The translations under genes were made by a program, and so were the position numbers. From Paroedura picta (lineage: Eukaryota; Chordata; Lepidosauria; Squamata; Gekkonidae), in contig NC_135369.1 in assembly GCF_049243985.1 (NCBI RefSeq), positions 22,800,765 through 22,864,764 of the forward strand: a stretch of 64,000 bases of DNA. Direction: 5' to 3'. Each line of letters opens with the position of its first letter. The stretch's first letter is position 1. Below, piece by piece: positions 1 to 12,151 of the stretch. The notes under the pieces were generated by a model. That model had not been told where the DNA came from and ran no database searches. It saw nothing but the letters and a program-made list of their open reading frames with translations.

Positions 1-90
1 GCATATGGAGCTCTCCTGATTATTATTGTTGTTGCTGTTATTTAATGTATATACCACTCTCCCATATGGCTCAGGGTGGTGTAATATATG

Positions 91-339
91 TTGTTGTTGT
101 TAGGTGCAAAGTTGTGTCCGACCCATTGCGACCCCATGGACAATGATCCTCCAGGCCCTCCTGTCCTCTACTATTCCCCAGAGTCCATTTAAGCTTGCAC
201 TGACTGCTACAATGACTCCATCATGACTACCTCATTCTCTGTCGTCCTCTTCTTGTTTTGCCCTCGATCGCTCCCCGCATTAGGCTCTTCTCCAGGGAGT
301 CCTTCCTTCTCATGAGGTGGCCAAAGTATTTGAGTTTCA
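91..339 (-). mobile_element. Bov-B (RTE) LINE 3' fragment
   Basis: On the minus strand it matches the end of Bov-B ORF2 and its short 3' UTR, and ends in a GTT/AAC tail. It is flanked by the 12-bp duplication GGTGTAATATAT (78-89 and 340-351), so it is a bona fide insertion, here into an L2-like tail. Confidence 0.8.
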
Positions 340-396
340 GGTGTAATATATAAAATACATCAATAATACATAAGTATCAAAACTTTGAACCCATAA

Positions 397-449
397 ATTC
401 ATTCATTCATTCATTCATTCATTCATTCATTCATTCATTCATTCATTCA
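397..449. repeat. (ATTC)n microsatellite, about 13 units
   Basis: Near-perfect tetranucleotide array. It abuts an L2-like 3' end on its right, so it probably grew from the LINE's terminal repeat. Confidence 0.9.
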
Positions 450-600
450 GATTTTTATACAGCCCTTCCCTACGGCTCTGGGTGGTTTACATAAAACATT
501 ATAGAACATTTACATAGAACAATATCAATATAACAAATAATAATAACGTACCAAATCGGAAAAAGCCAGAATATTAAAATCTCAACACATTTCAATCTCA
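450..600 (-). mobile_element. L2-type LINE 3' end
   Basis: ATACAGCCCTTCC...CTCTGGGTGGTTTACA is the reverse complement of the common reptile L2 tail (GTAAACCGCCCTGAG...GGGCGGTATAAAAAT). Confidence 0.6.
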
Positions 601-884
601 ACATCTTAGCTGTTTTCCAGTGTACCTGTCAGAGGGTATTCTCCGTGGGGCGGTTATCTGGGGAAGGCCCATTCCATGTTAAAGTCCACTGCTCTTCCCC
701 ACTACACCAAGTCGGCTCCCAAAGCACACTTTGATGCTGAACCGTATACCTTAAAACGCATTCAAACAGGGGTGAGCTCCATGTGACCTGTGTTCTTCCT
801 ATTTCAGTATGCTTTCAACTGGAAATGCTGGAGACCGAACCAAGGGCTTTGGCATAGAAATTATGTACTTTACCACTGGGCTGT

Positions 885-1082
885 ATGGGGGTGGGATGTG
901 CCGTCAAGTCACAGCAGAATTATTTTGGGCTTTCAAGGCAAGAGGCGGTCAGACGTAGTTTGCCATTGCTTGGCCCTGCATCTCAACTCTGGACTTGGTG
1001 GTGGTCTCCCATCCAAATATTAACCAGGGCAGACTCTGCTTAACTGCTGAGAGCTAATGAGACTTGGCTACCCTGGGTCACC
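885..1082 (-). mobile_element. 5S-rRNA-derived SINE
   Basis: CTCCCATCCAAATATTAACCAGG is the reverse complement of the 5S rRNA internal promoter region. The other half (GTCAAGTCACA...TTTTGGGCTTTCAAGG) resembles a Bov-B-like tail. Confidence 0.7.
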
Positions 1083-1164
1083 AAGGACAGAACAATAGAG
1101 CTGAGTTATGACCTCACCCCAATAAAAAAGGGAGACTGGCCAGGGATTTGCCAATCCTTTAGAA

Positions 1165-1300
1165 CAGGGATAGTCAAACTGCGGCCCTCCAGATGTCCAT
1201 GGACTACAATTCCCAGGAGCCCCTGCCAGCAAATGCTGGCAGGGGCTCCTGGGAATTGTAGTCCATGGACATCTGGAGGACCGCAGTTTGACTACCCCTG
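1165..1300. mobile_element. palindromic hAT-type MITE (family A)
   Basis: A 136-bp near-perfect palindrome with ends CAGGGATAGTCAAACTGCGG and its complement, flanked by the 8-bp duplication CTTTAGAA on both sides. Terminal sequence and 8-bp duplication are diagnostic of hAT. Confidence 0.88.
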
Positions 1301-1364
1301 CTTTAGAATAACTTTAGCACACACATCAGTTTGGTGCCAACAGAGATATGTTTTTTTCCCTACT

Positions 1365-1500
1365 TATTTGTTTAATTTATTTTATTTCTTAGCCACCACT
1401 CCCAGACCTGTCAGCTCACGGCGGCTTACAACAGTAATTAAAACAATAAAAAACAATAAAAAACAACCCCCAGTTCTCCCCCACACACACACACACACAG
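1365..1500 (-). mobile_element. L2-type LINE tail with A-rich and CA-rich end
   Basis: TTAGCCACCACTCCCAGACC...GGCGGCTTACAACA resembles a degenerate L2 3' end, followed by AATAAA-rich and (CA)n sequence. Confidence 0.45.
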
Positions 1501-1972
1501 TAGTCCTCTGTTTCAAATAGTTTTAGGGGTGCTGCATTTCATTTCTTTATGTTGATTTATAATTTTTAATCCCTTTTGATTAGTAAATTAGTAAGGCAGA
1601 ATTATAATTCTCAGGCATGCTGAGTTCTATCAAAAACACTTTAACAATGCTTCTAAAGGGCTAGTATTATTGATGGGGACACCTGCGCTGCAAATGTAGT
1701 GCCTCTAAGGTGCGACTGAAACTGAATTTACCTGATTTGCTGCACGTCAACATGTCTGGAACTATTGTTACAGTCTGTTAATAATGAAAGTTGTGATTTT
1801 CTAGAACACCCACAGCTATGTTTGCTCAGTAAAGTGACTGGATCTCTCTCAGGGCACCCCTATGAGAAATAGAGGCAGCTTGTCCTTACCAAAGCCAAAC
1901 ACCATCCCAGGTTCACTGTCTCACACCCTGTTCCTGTTCTCTCTCTCCTTGATCCCTTTTTCTCACATACAG

Positions 1973-2062
1973 GAATGCACCTACACATTATTTGAAGATC
2001 TCAGGAACAGGCAGTATCGTTCCATGTTTGTCCTCAATGAAAAATGCCATCCGATGTCATGA
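1973..2062 (+). CDS. cystatin-like gene 1, last exon only (partial)
   Basis: This is the 3' exon of a cystatin-superfamily gene whose earlier exons lie before the window or were not found. It follows an AG acceptor at 1971-1972 after a pyrimidine-rich stretch. It encodes 29 residues beginning ECTYTLFEDLR and ending KCHPMS, then TGA. The two cysteines (ECTYTLF and EKC) match the third and fourth cysteines of genes 2 and 3 at 15 and 24.7 kb. In type 2 cystatins this exon carries the last two beta strands and the second disulfide (family knowledge). The 3' UTR ends in the block shared by all three genes. No counterpart of exon 2 (the KAIGT exon) was found in 1-1970, so intron 2 would be longer than 1.9 kb. 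A last exon left over from a broken copy cannot be excluded. Confidence 0.7.
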   Translation, partial: ECTYTLFEDLRNRQYRSMFVLNEKCHPMS

Positions 2063-2312
2063 GAAGAGACACCCAAGACCCAGCTTTGCCTTCAGAACAT
2101 AGCAGTCAACGGTTGGAGTTGGGAGGAAGCAGGGTAGAAAAGAAAAATCTGCTGAGTTTGCCCTGTTCCTTCTACCACTCTGACATAATCTGTTAGATGC
2201 ATATCTGAAAACTGTCCCACTGAGAATCCCCCCCTTCTTCCTCCCCGAAACTCTAGCTGATTTCTTACCCATCCCATTTCTTGGGTCATATCTACTTGCT
2301 TTGAAATAGAAA

Positions 2313-2318
2313 AATAAA
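2313..2318 (+). promoter_or_regulatory. poly(A) signal AATAAA of cystatin-like gene 1
   Basis: The AATAAA lies about 250 bp after the stop. The surrounding block (about 2258-2338, from TAGCTGATTTCTTA to CTCAAGCATCA) recurs after genes 2 and 3. Confidence 0.75.
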
Positions 2319-2755
2319 ATTAACTTGCTCAAGCATCAATATCCACATTGTTATTATTGAAGAAAGACAAAACGAAAACACCAAGCTTGTACAGCTTTGT
2401 ATGAAAGATGAGATAAAAAACAATAAGACAATAACCCAAAATCAGATCACAGACAAAGTTATCAGTACCACCATTGTTTTTCCAAAAGGCAATCATAAAC
2501 TATCTGGAAGTTCTGAACTTTGCTTAATTTCACTTAATTTGAAAGGGTTTACACACATTTCAGTGGAATAATTCTGCACGGGATTGCATTGCTAGTTTGT
2601 TTCTTCCCTTCCTTTATTATAATCTGCTTCCACTGTACAGAAAAGAATGGTGGTATAGAGGTATTCAGATCAATAAACCAAAATCGAGTTTTTTTTCACA
2701 AAGTATTTTTGCTGCTGATATCACAGAACCCTGCAGATTTGGTTCAGATCTTTTA

Positions 2756-3042
2756 GAAGAAGAAAAAGAAGAAGAGTTGGTTCTTATATTCCGCTTTTCT
2801 CTACCCAAAGGAGTCTCAAAGCGGCTTACAGTCGTCTTCCCTTTCCTCTCCCCACAAAAGACACCCTGTGGGGTAGGTGAGGCTGAGAGAGCCCTGATAT
2901 CACTGCCTGGTCAGAACAGTTTTATCAGTGCCGTGGCGAGCCCAAGGTCACCCAGCTGGCTGCATGTGGGGGCGTGCAGAATCGAACCTGGCATGCCAGA
3001 TTAGAAGTCCGCTCTCCTAACCACTACACCAAACTCGCTCTC
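2756..3042 (-). mobile_element. tRNA-derived SINE with (GAA)n tail
   Basis: Reverse complement of the window's most common SINE. A tRNA-like head (TGGTGTAGTGGTTAGGAG A box, GGTTCGATTC B box) is followed by a body ending CATATAAGAACCAACTC and (TTC)n. Confidence 0.85.
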
Positions 3043-4095
3043 TAAAAAGCCATGCAGAATACTCAGGCTGTCCTCAGGCTATTATGGGCAATAGGAGACT
3101 GAATTGAATTGCATGTTCACCTGATTACTGACACTGAGGCAGTAGAAATCAGCAGCGGGTGCCTCGACCTCCCCCCTGCATGGTCACTGATCAGAGGTAG
3201 AGCTTGGTAGTTTCAGGAGCCTTTGCGGAAGGCTTTGGAGGAAATGCATACCACAGGGCAATTTCTACTAAGTTACATAGCAATAAAGTTGGGCTGGGTT
3301 GCCGGGGCAAATGGAATGTTCACGTGACCACTGACAAAGGCAGAAGATCAGCAGTAGGTGCTCGAGCTCCCATTGGCAGACGAGGGACTGTGAACAGAAA
3401 AGGAGTCCAAAAACACGCTGACATTTATGCATCAAAAAAAGACCATTCTCAGTGCTGTAACACAAGAAAAGTTGCCATGAAACTAGTTTCAGAAGCCTCG
3501 CTGATAAAGCACTGCCGGAACAATGGCCAGCCTTTGCAATGCAAAAATGAAAATAACATGATGAGTTTTGCGCTGCTAAATTACTGCTATATTAAGAATT
3601 TAAAAATAAGACATCATTTCTTGCAGTCTTTTTGCGAGTTTTTCATGATGCATAATACACCCAGAAGGGCGAAGGCGATGCTCCTGGTAAACAGGACAAG
3701 GCAGAGCTGCTGGTAGCTCCTGGTGCATCTTCTCGGGACAGTCAGTTACCCATCTAGTTCAGTATTTTAAAGCCAACATCCTGATCAGAGCATATTCTCA
3801 ATTTTTTCGTGAACAAAAATCTTAGTAAAGGTATCGCAGCTGATTGCTTTGGATAACAGTATTTAATTTTCTACACTGGCTAACCAAATATTTTAAAGAA
3901 ATTAACACAATGCAAAAAATATGATGTTGCCCCTCTATGAACCCCAAAGTAAGTGGCATTCCAACATACACAGCTTCTGTATTTTGTGGCCATATTCCTG
4001 CCTTTGACCACCCTCTCCTTCTCCTTTATTCCCTGTAATTTCTCAAGAATTTAAGAAACCATCAGGATACATGTTACTTGATCAATGTGTATATC
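3043..4095. other. unassigned sequence with an imperfect 60-bp direct duplication
   Basis: No gene was recognised. Two imperfect direct copies occur at about 3113-3174 and 3314-3372, both starting ATGTTCAC and ending in CTCCC. The longest open frame (3204-3716) has a TTG start and no domain. Confidence 0.4.
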
Positions 4096-4097
4096 AT

Positions 4098-4160
4098 GGG
4101 TGCTCAAACTGTGGCTTTCCAGATGTCTATAGACTACAATTCCCATGAGCCCTTACTAGG
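4098..4160. mobile_element. half copy of the palindromic hAT MITE (family A)
   Basis: GGTGCTCAAACTGTGGCTTTCCAGATGTC...CTACAATTCCCATGAGCCC matches the left arm only; the right arm is missing. Confidence 0.6.
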
Positions 4161-4224
4161 TGTACACCCATGGTGTATATGAAGTGAAGTATTAAAAAGG
4201 GCTGGCCTACAAAGGCTAGTCATC

Positions 4225-4995
4225 TGACAGAAACACTGATTTATAATTAAATTTATAATTAAATGTATATATCGCTGGTCCCAGCAAGCTGGCTTGCGAC
4301 GGTTCGCAATAACATATTTCATAAAAACACAATATAATCATAAAACATCATAAAATACAATCTCCCCCCATATCCTCAAAAGCCACAAGCTCCACGGTGA
4401 TAACAATTCTTCAACATTTCCAGTCCTCCATCCAGTATAGGTTCCCGTCAAGATTGGGGATGATATAACAGGGGTATATCACCAGCATCCTGGGTCCAAT
4501 CTAATACTGGGCTTGGGAGGCCAGGAGGGTGAGACCCGATGTCAAACCCCAGGATTCCCAGCCCAGCTTCAACCAAATGTTTGGCAGACGAGCTCCATTT
4601 TGCAGGCCCTGGGGAACTCAGAGAGTTCCATCAGGGCCTGCAGCTCTTCTAGGAGCTCATTCCATTAGGTAAGGGTCAGGTCCAAAATGTCCCCGGCCCT
4701 TGTTGAGGCCAGGCATGCCTCCTTGGGGCCCAGGACCATCAGCAACTTCATACCTGCAGAGCGAAGTGCCCTGCAGGGGGCATAAGGACATAGGCAGGTA
4801 GGGCCTAGCCTTAAAGGTCAAAACCAAGACCTTGAACTGGCAACCAATGAAGCTGCCTCAGCAAAGGCTGGACATGGGTCCTCCCAAGATGACTTAGTAG
4901 AGACCTGTGCAGCCGCAATCTGTACCAGTTGCATTTTTCGGGTCAAGGACAAGGGTGGGGTCAAGGACAAGATTAAACAAGAGAAAAACAAATCT
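4225..4995 (-). mobile_element. L2-type LINE 3' UTR, degraded
   Basis: A tail-like segment (ATATCGCTGGTCCCAGCAAGC) is the complement of the tail at 44.2 kb. Further in, CCTTAAAGGTCAAAACCAAG...GACATGGGTCC matches a second copy at 28.1-28.5 kb. Confidence 0.55.
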
Positions 4996-6017
4996 GTCCA
5001 ACGGCTTAATCAAACAACATTAGAAATATAAGAGTCTCTGTTATCTCTTTATTATAATTTCCACACGGACTCAGCCAAAACGATGCCTTTTTCAATATCT
5101 TTCATTAGTGGCAATAATGAGTACTCCACAAAGTAGCATTAATACATTCAAAGTGATCTCAATGTATTTGTTGCTTAACTTTTTAAAAATGTATAATAAG
5201 GGTAAGAAACTCTCACAACGTCTGGAGACCAGGAGCTTACAGCCTTGGCAAGAGAAGGGCAAGATGGGGAGCCTTGAGGCCTGGAGAACTCCCAGACTTA
5301 CTACAGATCTCCAATGAAAGGAAAAATGACTGCATTGGAAGGTTGACTCTGTGGCATTGTATCCTCCCTGTTGAAATCCCTCTCCTGAAGCCCTTTCCCC
5401 AACTTCACACCTAAATCTTCATGAATTTTCTAATTTGGGGTTTGCAACCCCATTAGAAAGGCAATGACCAGCCACCCCTGCACATCTCTTGCTTTAAAAT
5501 CCCCTGTGGTGGAACTTTATGGGGACCCTCACCTGGGTGGATTGGTTGCGACAACAGCACGCTCCACTGTTTCTAATCAATTTTTTATTATTTCCTGGCC
5601 CGTCAAGCATAGGTTGGTAGGATTTGGCAAAAAAAAAAAGAAAGAATCCCAGATCAATTAATCACTACTGTTACAACACGTGCAAAAATGTTTAGCAGCT
5701 TCCAACCAGTCTATGAAGTTAGAAAACAGTAGTTTCAAGATAACATAATTGCCAGAGAACTGGATTTCAGAATTAACCAGAATTCCCAGTACGTCAACTC
5801 TAGCCTAGCTTTAATGAACAACGGAGAAGTTCCTCTTGCTCTAGGAGCACAAGAGAGCTTCACCTTCCACCCAAGGAATGGCCTTTAAACCTTCCAATAT
5901 TTTATTCACTTTACTTTTCAAAGCTCTGATCCTTCCATATGGTGCTGTAAAGCAGTATAAAGAAAGGTGTTCGGGTAGCCAGACACCCAACCCACAACCA
6001 AAGCTCTTTGTGGAAGC
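4996..6017. other. no recognisable gene or repeat
   Basis: AT-rich unique-looking sequence. No splice-bounded open frame or familiar repeat was seen. Confidence 0.4.
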
Positions 6018-7190
<1,173 letters not shown>

Positions 7191-7204
7191 GTAGGCTTCA
7201 GGTA

Positions 7205-7408
7205 GCTGAGAAATCCTGGAGCCCCCCCCCCCTCCAGCATTACCACTGATCTGCAGACTGCAGAGATGAGTTTTCCCTGGAGAAAATTACCTGCTGTGGA
7301 GGGTAGAGTCTAAGCTGCTGAGGTCTCTCCATTCCCCAAGCCCCATCCTCTCCAGGCTTTACCCCCCAACCTCCAGGAATTTCCCAACCATCTGTTGGCA
7401 ACCCTAGC
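7205..7408. repeat. GGTTGCCA-type interspersed repeat
   Basis: One of at least fifteen copies of a roughly 200-bp repeat with inverted ends near (TA)GGGTTGCCA...TGGCAACCC(TA). The core contains GGGGAACTGATCTCT and CTCCACCC-like blocks. It is possibly a mariner-type MITE; the class is not proven. Confidence 0.5.
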
Positions 7409-8039
7409 CTTGTGTCAGATTTAAATATGATGCTGGCCAGGCTGGAAGACCTTAACTAACCCGTGTGCTTTTGCATAAGCCCAGCATCTCATCGGAACCA
7501 TGCTGCAATCCTTGCAAAATAGTTTTGGGTGCACAGAGAGCAAGTCAGTGCAAGGCACAAGCTACAAATCCTTGGTGTGGTCATTATGCAGGTGGGACAG
7601 TGACTTTGCACTGGCTTCAAGACAGTCTAAAGGAAATAGCTGGACCTATGCAATGTCATGCTAGTGAATTGCCTCCCGGATTTTACTTTTAAACCACACT
7701 TTAGAGCAGGGATTCCCAACCAGGGCTCTGTGGACCGCTGGGGGTCCATGGCAGTTCTGAAGGGGATCCATGGGAACTCTGAAGTGGTATGGTATGGAGG
7801 GGTCTTGGGCTGTCTTCTCAGCTCCTACTCTTCTTTCTGGCCTACATGAGAGCTGCCATAATAGATGTCATAATAGATGTTACAAGATGTCATAGTCCCC
7901 TCCAATATTGAGATCTCTAACATCAAGATCATTGTTAGATCTATTGTATTGGTGCCACCCTCTTCTGAATATTATTCTCCCCACCAGGCTGAACTTGGGG
8001 GGAACAGGTAACTAATAACAGAATTGTGACCACCGCCGC

Positions 8040-8163
8040 TTATATGTTATATGTAACTTTTGTTGATGTTAATTGGGGTTTTTATGGGGATTTTATTGTG
8101 TTTTAACTATTTTTGTTGTAAACCGCCCTGAGACCTATTTGGAGAAGGGCGGTCTAAAAATTA

Positions 8164-8191
<28 letters not shown>
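8040..8191 (+). mobile_element. L2-type LINE 3' end with (AAT)n tail
   Basis: GTAAACCGCCCTGAGACC...GGGCGGTCTAAAAATTAAAT followed by (AAT)n is the canonical reptile L2 terminus. Confidence 0.7.
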
Positions 8192-8194
<3 letters not shown>

Positions 8195-8745
8195 GTCCCA
8201 TTGTATACTGCACTGGTCAGACCACACCTGGAGTACTGTGTGCAGTTCTGGAGGCTTCACTTCAAGAAGGACGTGGATAAAATTGAAAGGGTACAGAGGA
8301 GAGCGACGAGGATGATCTGGGGCCAAGGGACCAAGCCCTATGAAGATAGGTTGAGGGACTTGGGAATGTTCAGCCTGGAGAAAAGGAGGTTGAGAGGGGA
8401 CATGATAGCCCTCTTTAAGTATTTGAAAGGTTGTCACTTGGAGGAGGGCAGGATGCTGTTTCTGTTGGCTGCAGAGGAGAGGACACGCAGTAATGGGTTT
8501 CAAGTACAACGATATAGGCTAGATATCAGGAAAAATTTTTTCACAGTCAGAGTAGTTCAGCAGTGGAATAGGCTGCCTAAGGAGGTGGTGAGCTCCCCCT
8601 CACTGGCAGTCTTAAAGCGAAGGTTGGATACACACTTTCTTGGATGCTTTAGGATGCTTTGGGCTGAACCTGCGTTGAGGAGGGGGTTGGACTAGATTGT
8701 CTGTTTGGTCCCTTCCAACTCTATGTTTCTATGTTTCTGTTTCTA
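8192..8745 (+). mobile_element. CR1 LINE, 5'-truncated 3' end with ORF2 C-terminus
   Basis: An open frame (8201-8695) codes the end of CR1 ORF2: [46 protein letters not shown]. It ends in the CR1 3' UTR (GGACTAGATTG...CCAACTCTATG) and a short terminal repeat. Upstream ORF2 is absent. Confidence 0.88.
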
Positions 8746-9617
8746 ATAGAAGTAAAGGGGGGAACAAAACGAGGGCTAAGGGGGTGTGGCCAGCTGACAT
8801 CACTTCCTGGGCTTCTCAAAGTCTGAAAAATTATTTCAGGGGCTCCTCCACAGTCAAAAGGATGAAAAAGGCTGCCTTGGAGGAAGTCTCAAAAGTGGAG
8901 ATGGTGGTCACCAAAAGGGGACATGGAAGGTCCTTTCCTCTCAACTGTTAGACTATGCAAAATCTGTACTTTGTGTGATTCAACAGCATATATGAAGACT
9001 ATCCTACAGGAGGCATCTGAAGAGATGTGTAATTTGCATATTTAGATCAGGAACTTCCTGGTAGTTTTCAAATCTCCTCCTCTCATTCCGCACATGTTGG
9101 ACAACGCACTTTCAATGTACTTTAGAAGATTTTTCTGTTTTGCATAACAATTTATCATAGGGCAGAAAGGATGTTTTCAGATGGTGACCATGTTGGTCTT
9201 CAGTAGAACAGCCAGATTTGACTCCAAGAGCACCTTTGAGATGAACATCTTGAGGGTATAAGCGTTCAAGAATCAAAGGTCCCTTCATCAGATATCTGAA
9301 AAAAATCACTTGAGAGTACAATCCTAAACAGAGCTAAGCCTTCCAAGCTCATTGACTTGAATGGACTTGGAAGGCTTTAGCGCTCTTGAGGACTACACCG
9401 TCAGTCCCTTGGCCATCACCTCTTCTGTCAGCTTAACCTGTTTTGTTGGCTGTCTTGACAAGGGGAGAACCATGTACATCCTGCCCCAAGATCCTTGGAG
9501 GAAGCGTGAGATGAAAATGTGATAGATGGGTGGATAGATGGCAGATGTTCCTTGACATCCTATCATCACTGGGCCTCCGGACCACACGGTCACTCAAAAC
9601 AAAAGGACAGTTGTTCT

Positions 9618-9939
9618 ACTGTTAGACAGTGAGTACTGTTGTGTCTGCAGTTCCGCCGAGGACCGAGCTTGAGGTCCAAGGGAGGATCATAAGCCTGCAA
9701 TGTAATCTACCAATGCGCAGCTAGATCCCGGCTGTCCGATCCTGTCAGTTTAAAGTGAAACTGACCAATAGCGTGCACTGGCCAGAAGATCTATTGTGGG
9801 GCTTGTGGATATCAGTTGGGGTTGGTTGTGGGTTTCTTCAGTTCAGCTTTGAGTCATGTTCCATCATGCAGGGATCACAATAAAGAGCTGAAATGAACTC
9901 CCAGTGTCCTGGCTTCCTTCAAACCCACGGATCTAACAC
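9618..9939 (+). mobile_element. probable solo LTR, fossil
   Basis: The segment is bounded by TGTTAGA...TCTAACA and has an AATAAAG signal near 9880. No internal retroviral region is present. It is an old solo LTR of unassigned family; no clear flanking duplication was seen. Confidence 0.4.
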
Positions 9940-9956
9940 CACAATAACTAGCAAGA

Positions 9957-10095
9957 ACCTTCAAATGAGTAGCCGTGCTGGTCTGAAGTAGCACAATAAA
10001 ATCAGAGTCCAGTAGCACCTTTAAGACCAACAAAGATTTATTCAAGGCGTGAGCTTTCGAGTGCAAGCACCCTTCGTCTGAACCTGAAAGAGTTT
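9957..10095. repeat. interspersed repeat with ACCTTTAAGACCAACAAAG core
   Basis: The same core (AGAGTCCAGTAGCACC, then GAGCTTTCGAGTGCAAGCAC) recurs at 9165-9300, 15705-15800, 39110-39215, 51590-51720 and 52625-52700 in both orientations. The family is not identified. Confidence 0.6.
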
Positions 10096-10383
10096 GTTTT
10101 GGACGTTTAGTGGAAAAGACGATATAAAGTAAAATCCAGGGATGGGAGAAGCACCCAGAGTGTTCATATTTTCACACTGGAAGGAATCTGGGCCGCCTGA
10201 ATTATTTATGTGAGGAAGCAGGAGTCAGATGACATGGCATTTGTTTACAGGGCACAGCAAACACACGTGAAATGGATGGCTAGCCTAGAGCAGCAGAAAC
10301 AGAACTATCATTTATCTCATTTTTTTCTTGCTGACAATCACTACCCCCCTAAAACTGCTTTTGTATCAGGTGGGGAAAACTTA

Positions 10384-11280
10384 GGACCATTCCGCACTCG
10401 TTCAAAATTGCACAATGGTTGCAAATTGAAATCGCTACTGTTTTGCTGTTATGCACAACGTTGTTGACAATCTGCAACACTCCTGAAACCGATCCGCAAA
10501 AAGCGCTTCGTTGTAGCGCTTTCAGGGAAATCCCAAAAAGTGGATTCACCCTCCGGAAAGCGCTACACTCTTGCAACCAATCTGCAACACTGGCGGGAAA
10601 GTTCTGTGTGTTACCATTGTTGCGGTTTCTGCAAAGTCCCTCCCCCTGGCTCTCTCCTCTGATCTTCTGGCAAAGCGATCGCCATTTTTTTTTCTTGGAG
10701 CGAGCGGAGATCAACACACCGGCGAGCCTTTGTTTACCCAGCGAGGCTTCCCTGGCTACAGTCCCTCCCCAGAGCTGTTTAAAGTCACCAAGCACCACAC
10801 AGCCCCGTTTGCTGATTTATTTTCCCTTTATTTTTCACTCTATTTTCGGCCGAAAATCGTGCCCGTGCGGGGGTGGGGGTATTTTTTTTTTCACTCGGGG
10901 GGAGCGTGGCAACGATGAAACGGCAGCTCAAACACCACCTGCTACCTAGATGGGTCTCTCATTGCAACAAATCAACGCAGATTCGTTGCAACGTGTGTGT
11001 ATTTGTTTTTTAAAAACCTTCCTTAAAGGGAAAGGGGCTTTTTGGGAGCATGATAACGGCCGCCCATTGGGTGCTTGACGGCCAGGGCGGGACAAAGCTC
11101 GGCAATATCGCTTCCTGGCTAGCGATTTTTGCTGAGACCGGAAACCTGTGGGAAACTATAGAAACGCAACTGGATTCCACTACAAAGGCAGGTATGCATA
11201 ACGACGAATTCCACTATTTAAAATGGTGTTTTTTCGTTCCGCAACCAATTTGCTACATAGATCCTGGTGCAGAATGGCCC
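10384..11280 (+). mobile_element. Harbinger-like non-autonomous DNA transposon, copy 1
   Basis: An 897-bp element with imperfect inverted ends GGACCATTCCGCAC / GGGCCATTCTGCAC and the 3-bp duplication TTA on both sides (10381-10383, 11281-11283). A second copy in opposite orientation lies at 20330-21217. No transposase is encoded; open frames inside are not conserved between copies. Confidence 0.72.
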
Positions 11281-12092
11281 TTATAGCTACACATTTTTAC
11301 CCAGCCATGGGCAAAACTGGGGGGGGGGTCATAGTCAGGGAAATAAAGGGGTTTTAACATTCCTCTACTACACTGGTGTTCCCCTTTAAATAATAGCCCC
11401 AGCAGCTGTATCCTGAGATGATGGTGGTGATATTTTTTTACATCCCACCCTTTACTAGTCATATCAGGGGAAGTAACATCAGGGAGAGGTGGGAAATAAA
11501 TAGAAACAACAACAACAACAACAAGTATTATTATTAAATTTTAAACAAATAACTAATATACAGTTTAAGCGTTATTAAAATTATATTAAAAGCTGCCGCC
11601 TCAACATAATTAAAACCTTACTGGGGTGGGGGGCTTATTTGGTGTTTGGGCAGATCTTCTTTTGGAGGATGGTTTTCGGGTAGGGAAGGCCAGTATCTTG
11701 TTGGTGTGAACAGCTCCTGCAGGCCCTCTTTCCGGAATTGTTTGAAGTCCTGGAGGGCCACGATCCACAGACTCGCTCTGAGGTAAGTGCTACAATAATT
11801 GCTAGTCATACCTTAACGTCACTACTCTCAAAGAGAAGGACCGTAGAGAGAAATCTGGGCAAACTGCAAACGGTGAAGCAGAGAGTTTCCACCATGCCAA
11901 CCTAAAAGAGATCTGGGGCGTAGGAGGGGCATTTATAGAGAAAGGAGCATAAAATATCGTCTTTATAGTCACAAATGCAGGCTGAGTCAGTGTCCTTGGT
12001 TTCCTTTCTACTGTTACTGCCCTGTGGGTTTCTCTTGCTGGAGCCTCCCAGCAGGTGGGTGGAGTCACCAGTGGGCGGGGCTCTGAGGGACC

Positions 12093-12097
12093 TATAT
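12093..12097 (+). promoter_or_regulatory. TATA box of cystatin-like gene 2
   Basis: The motif TATATCAGCAGGGGCTCTGC begins 59 bp before the ATG and recurs at nearly the same distance (58 bp) before gene 3. Both promoters also share a GTGGAGTC motif upstream. The spacing implies a short 5' UTR of about 30 bases. Confidence 0.65.
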
Positions 12098-12151
12098 CAG
12101 CAGGGGCTCTGCCTCCAACCGGGCAATCTTAGAGCCCCTTTCCCTGCTGCC

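Noticed and set aside
790-900. Possible exon 2 of cystatin-like gene 1 after a TTTCAG acceptor
   Set aside because: The translation (YAFNWKCWRPNQ) has no KAIGT or VKTNC counterpart and runs into a 5S-SINE.
960-1080. 5S rRNA gene
   Set aside because: Only the promoter-like half matches, strongly diverged and joined to a SINE tail.
3204-3716. 170-aa open frame
   Set aside because: TTG start, no recognisable domain, no splice or promoter context, and it overlaps a decayed duplication.
8201-8695. Host gene of 164 aa
   Set aside because: It is the C-terminal part of CR1 ORF2.
10419-10949. Open frames of 115-176 aa inside the Harbinger-like copy
   Set aside because: Not conserved in the second copy and no transposase motif.
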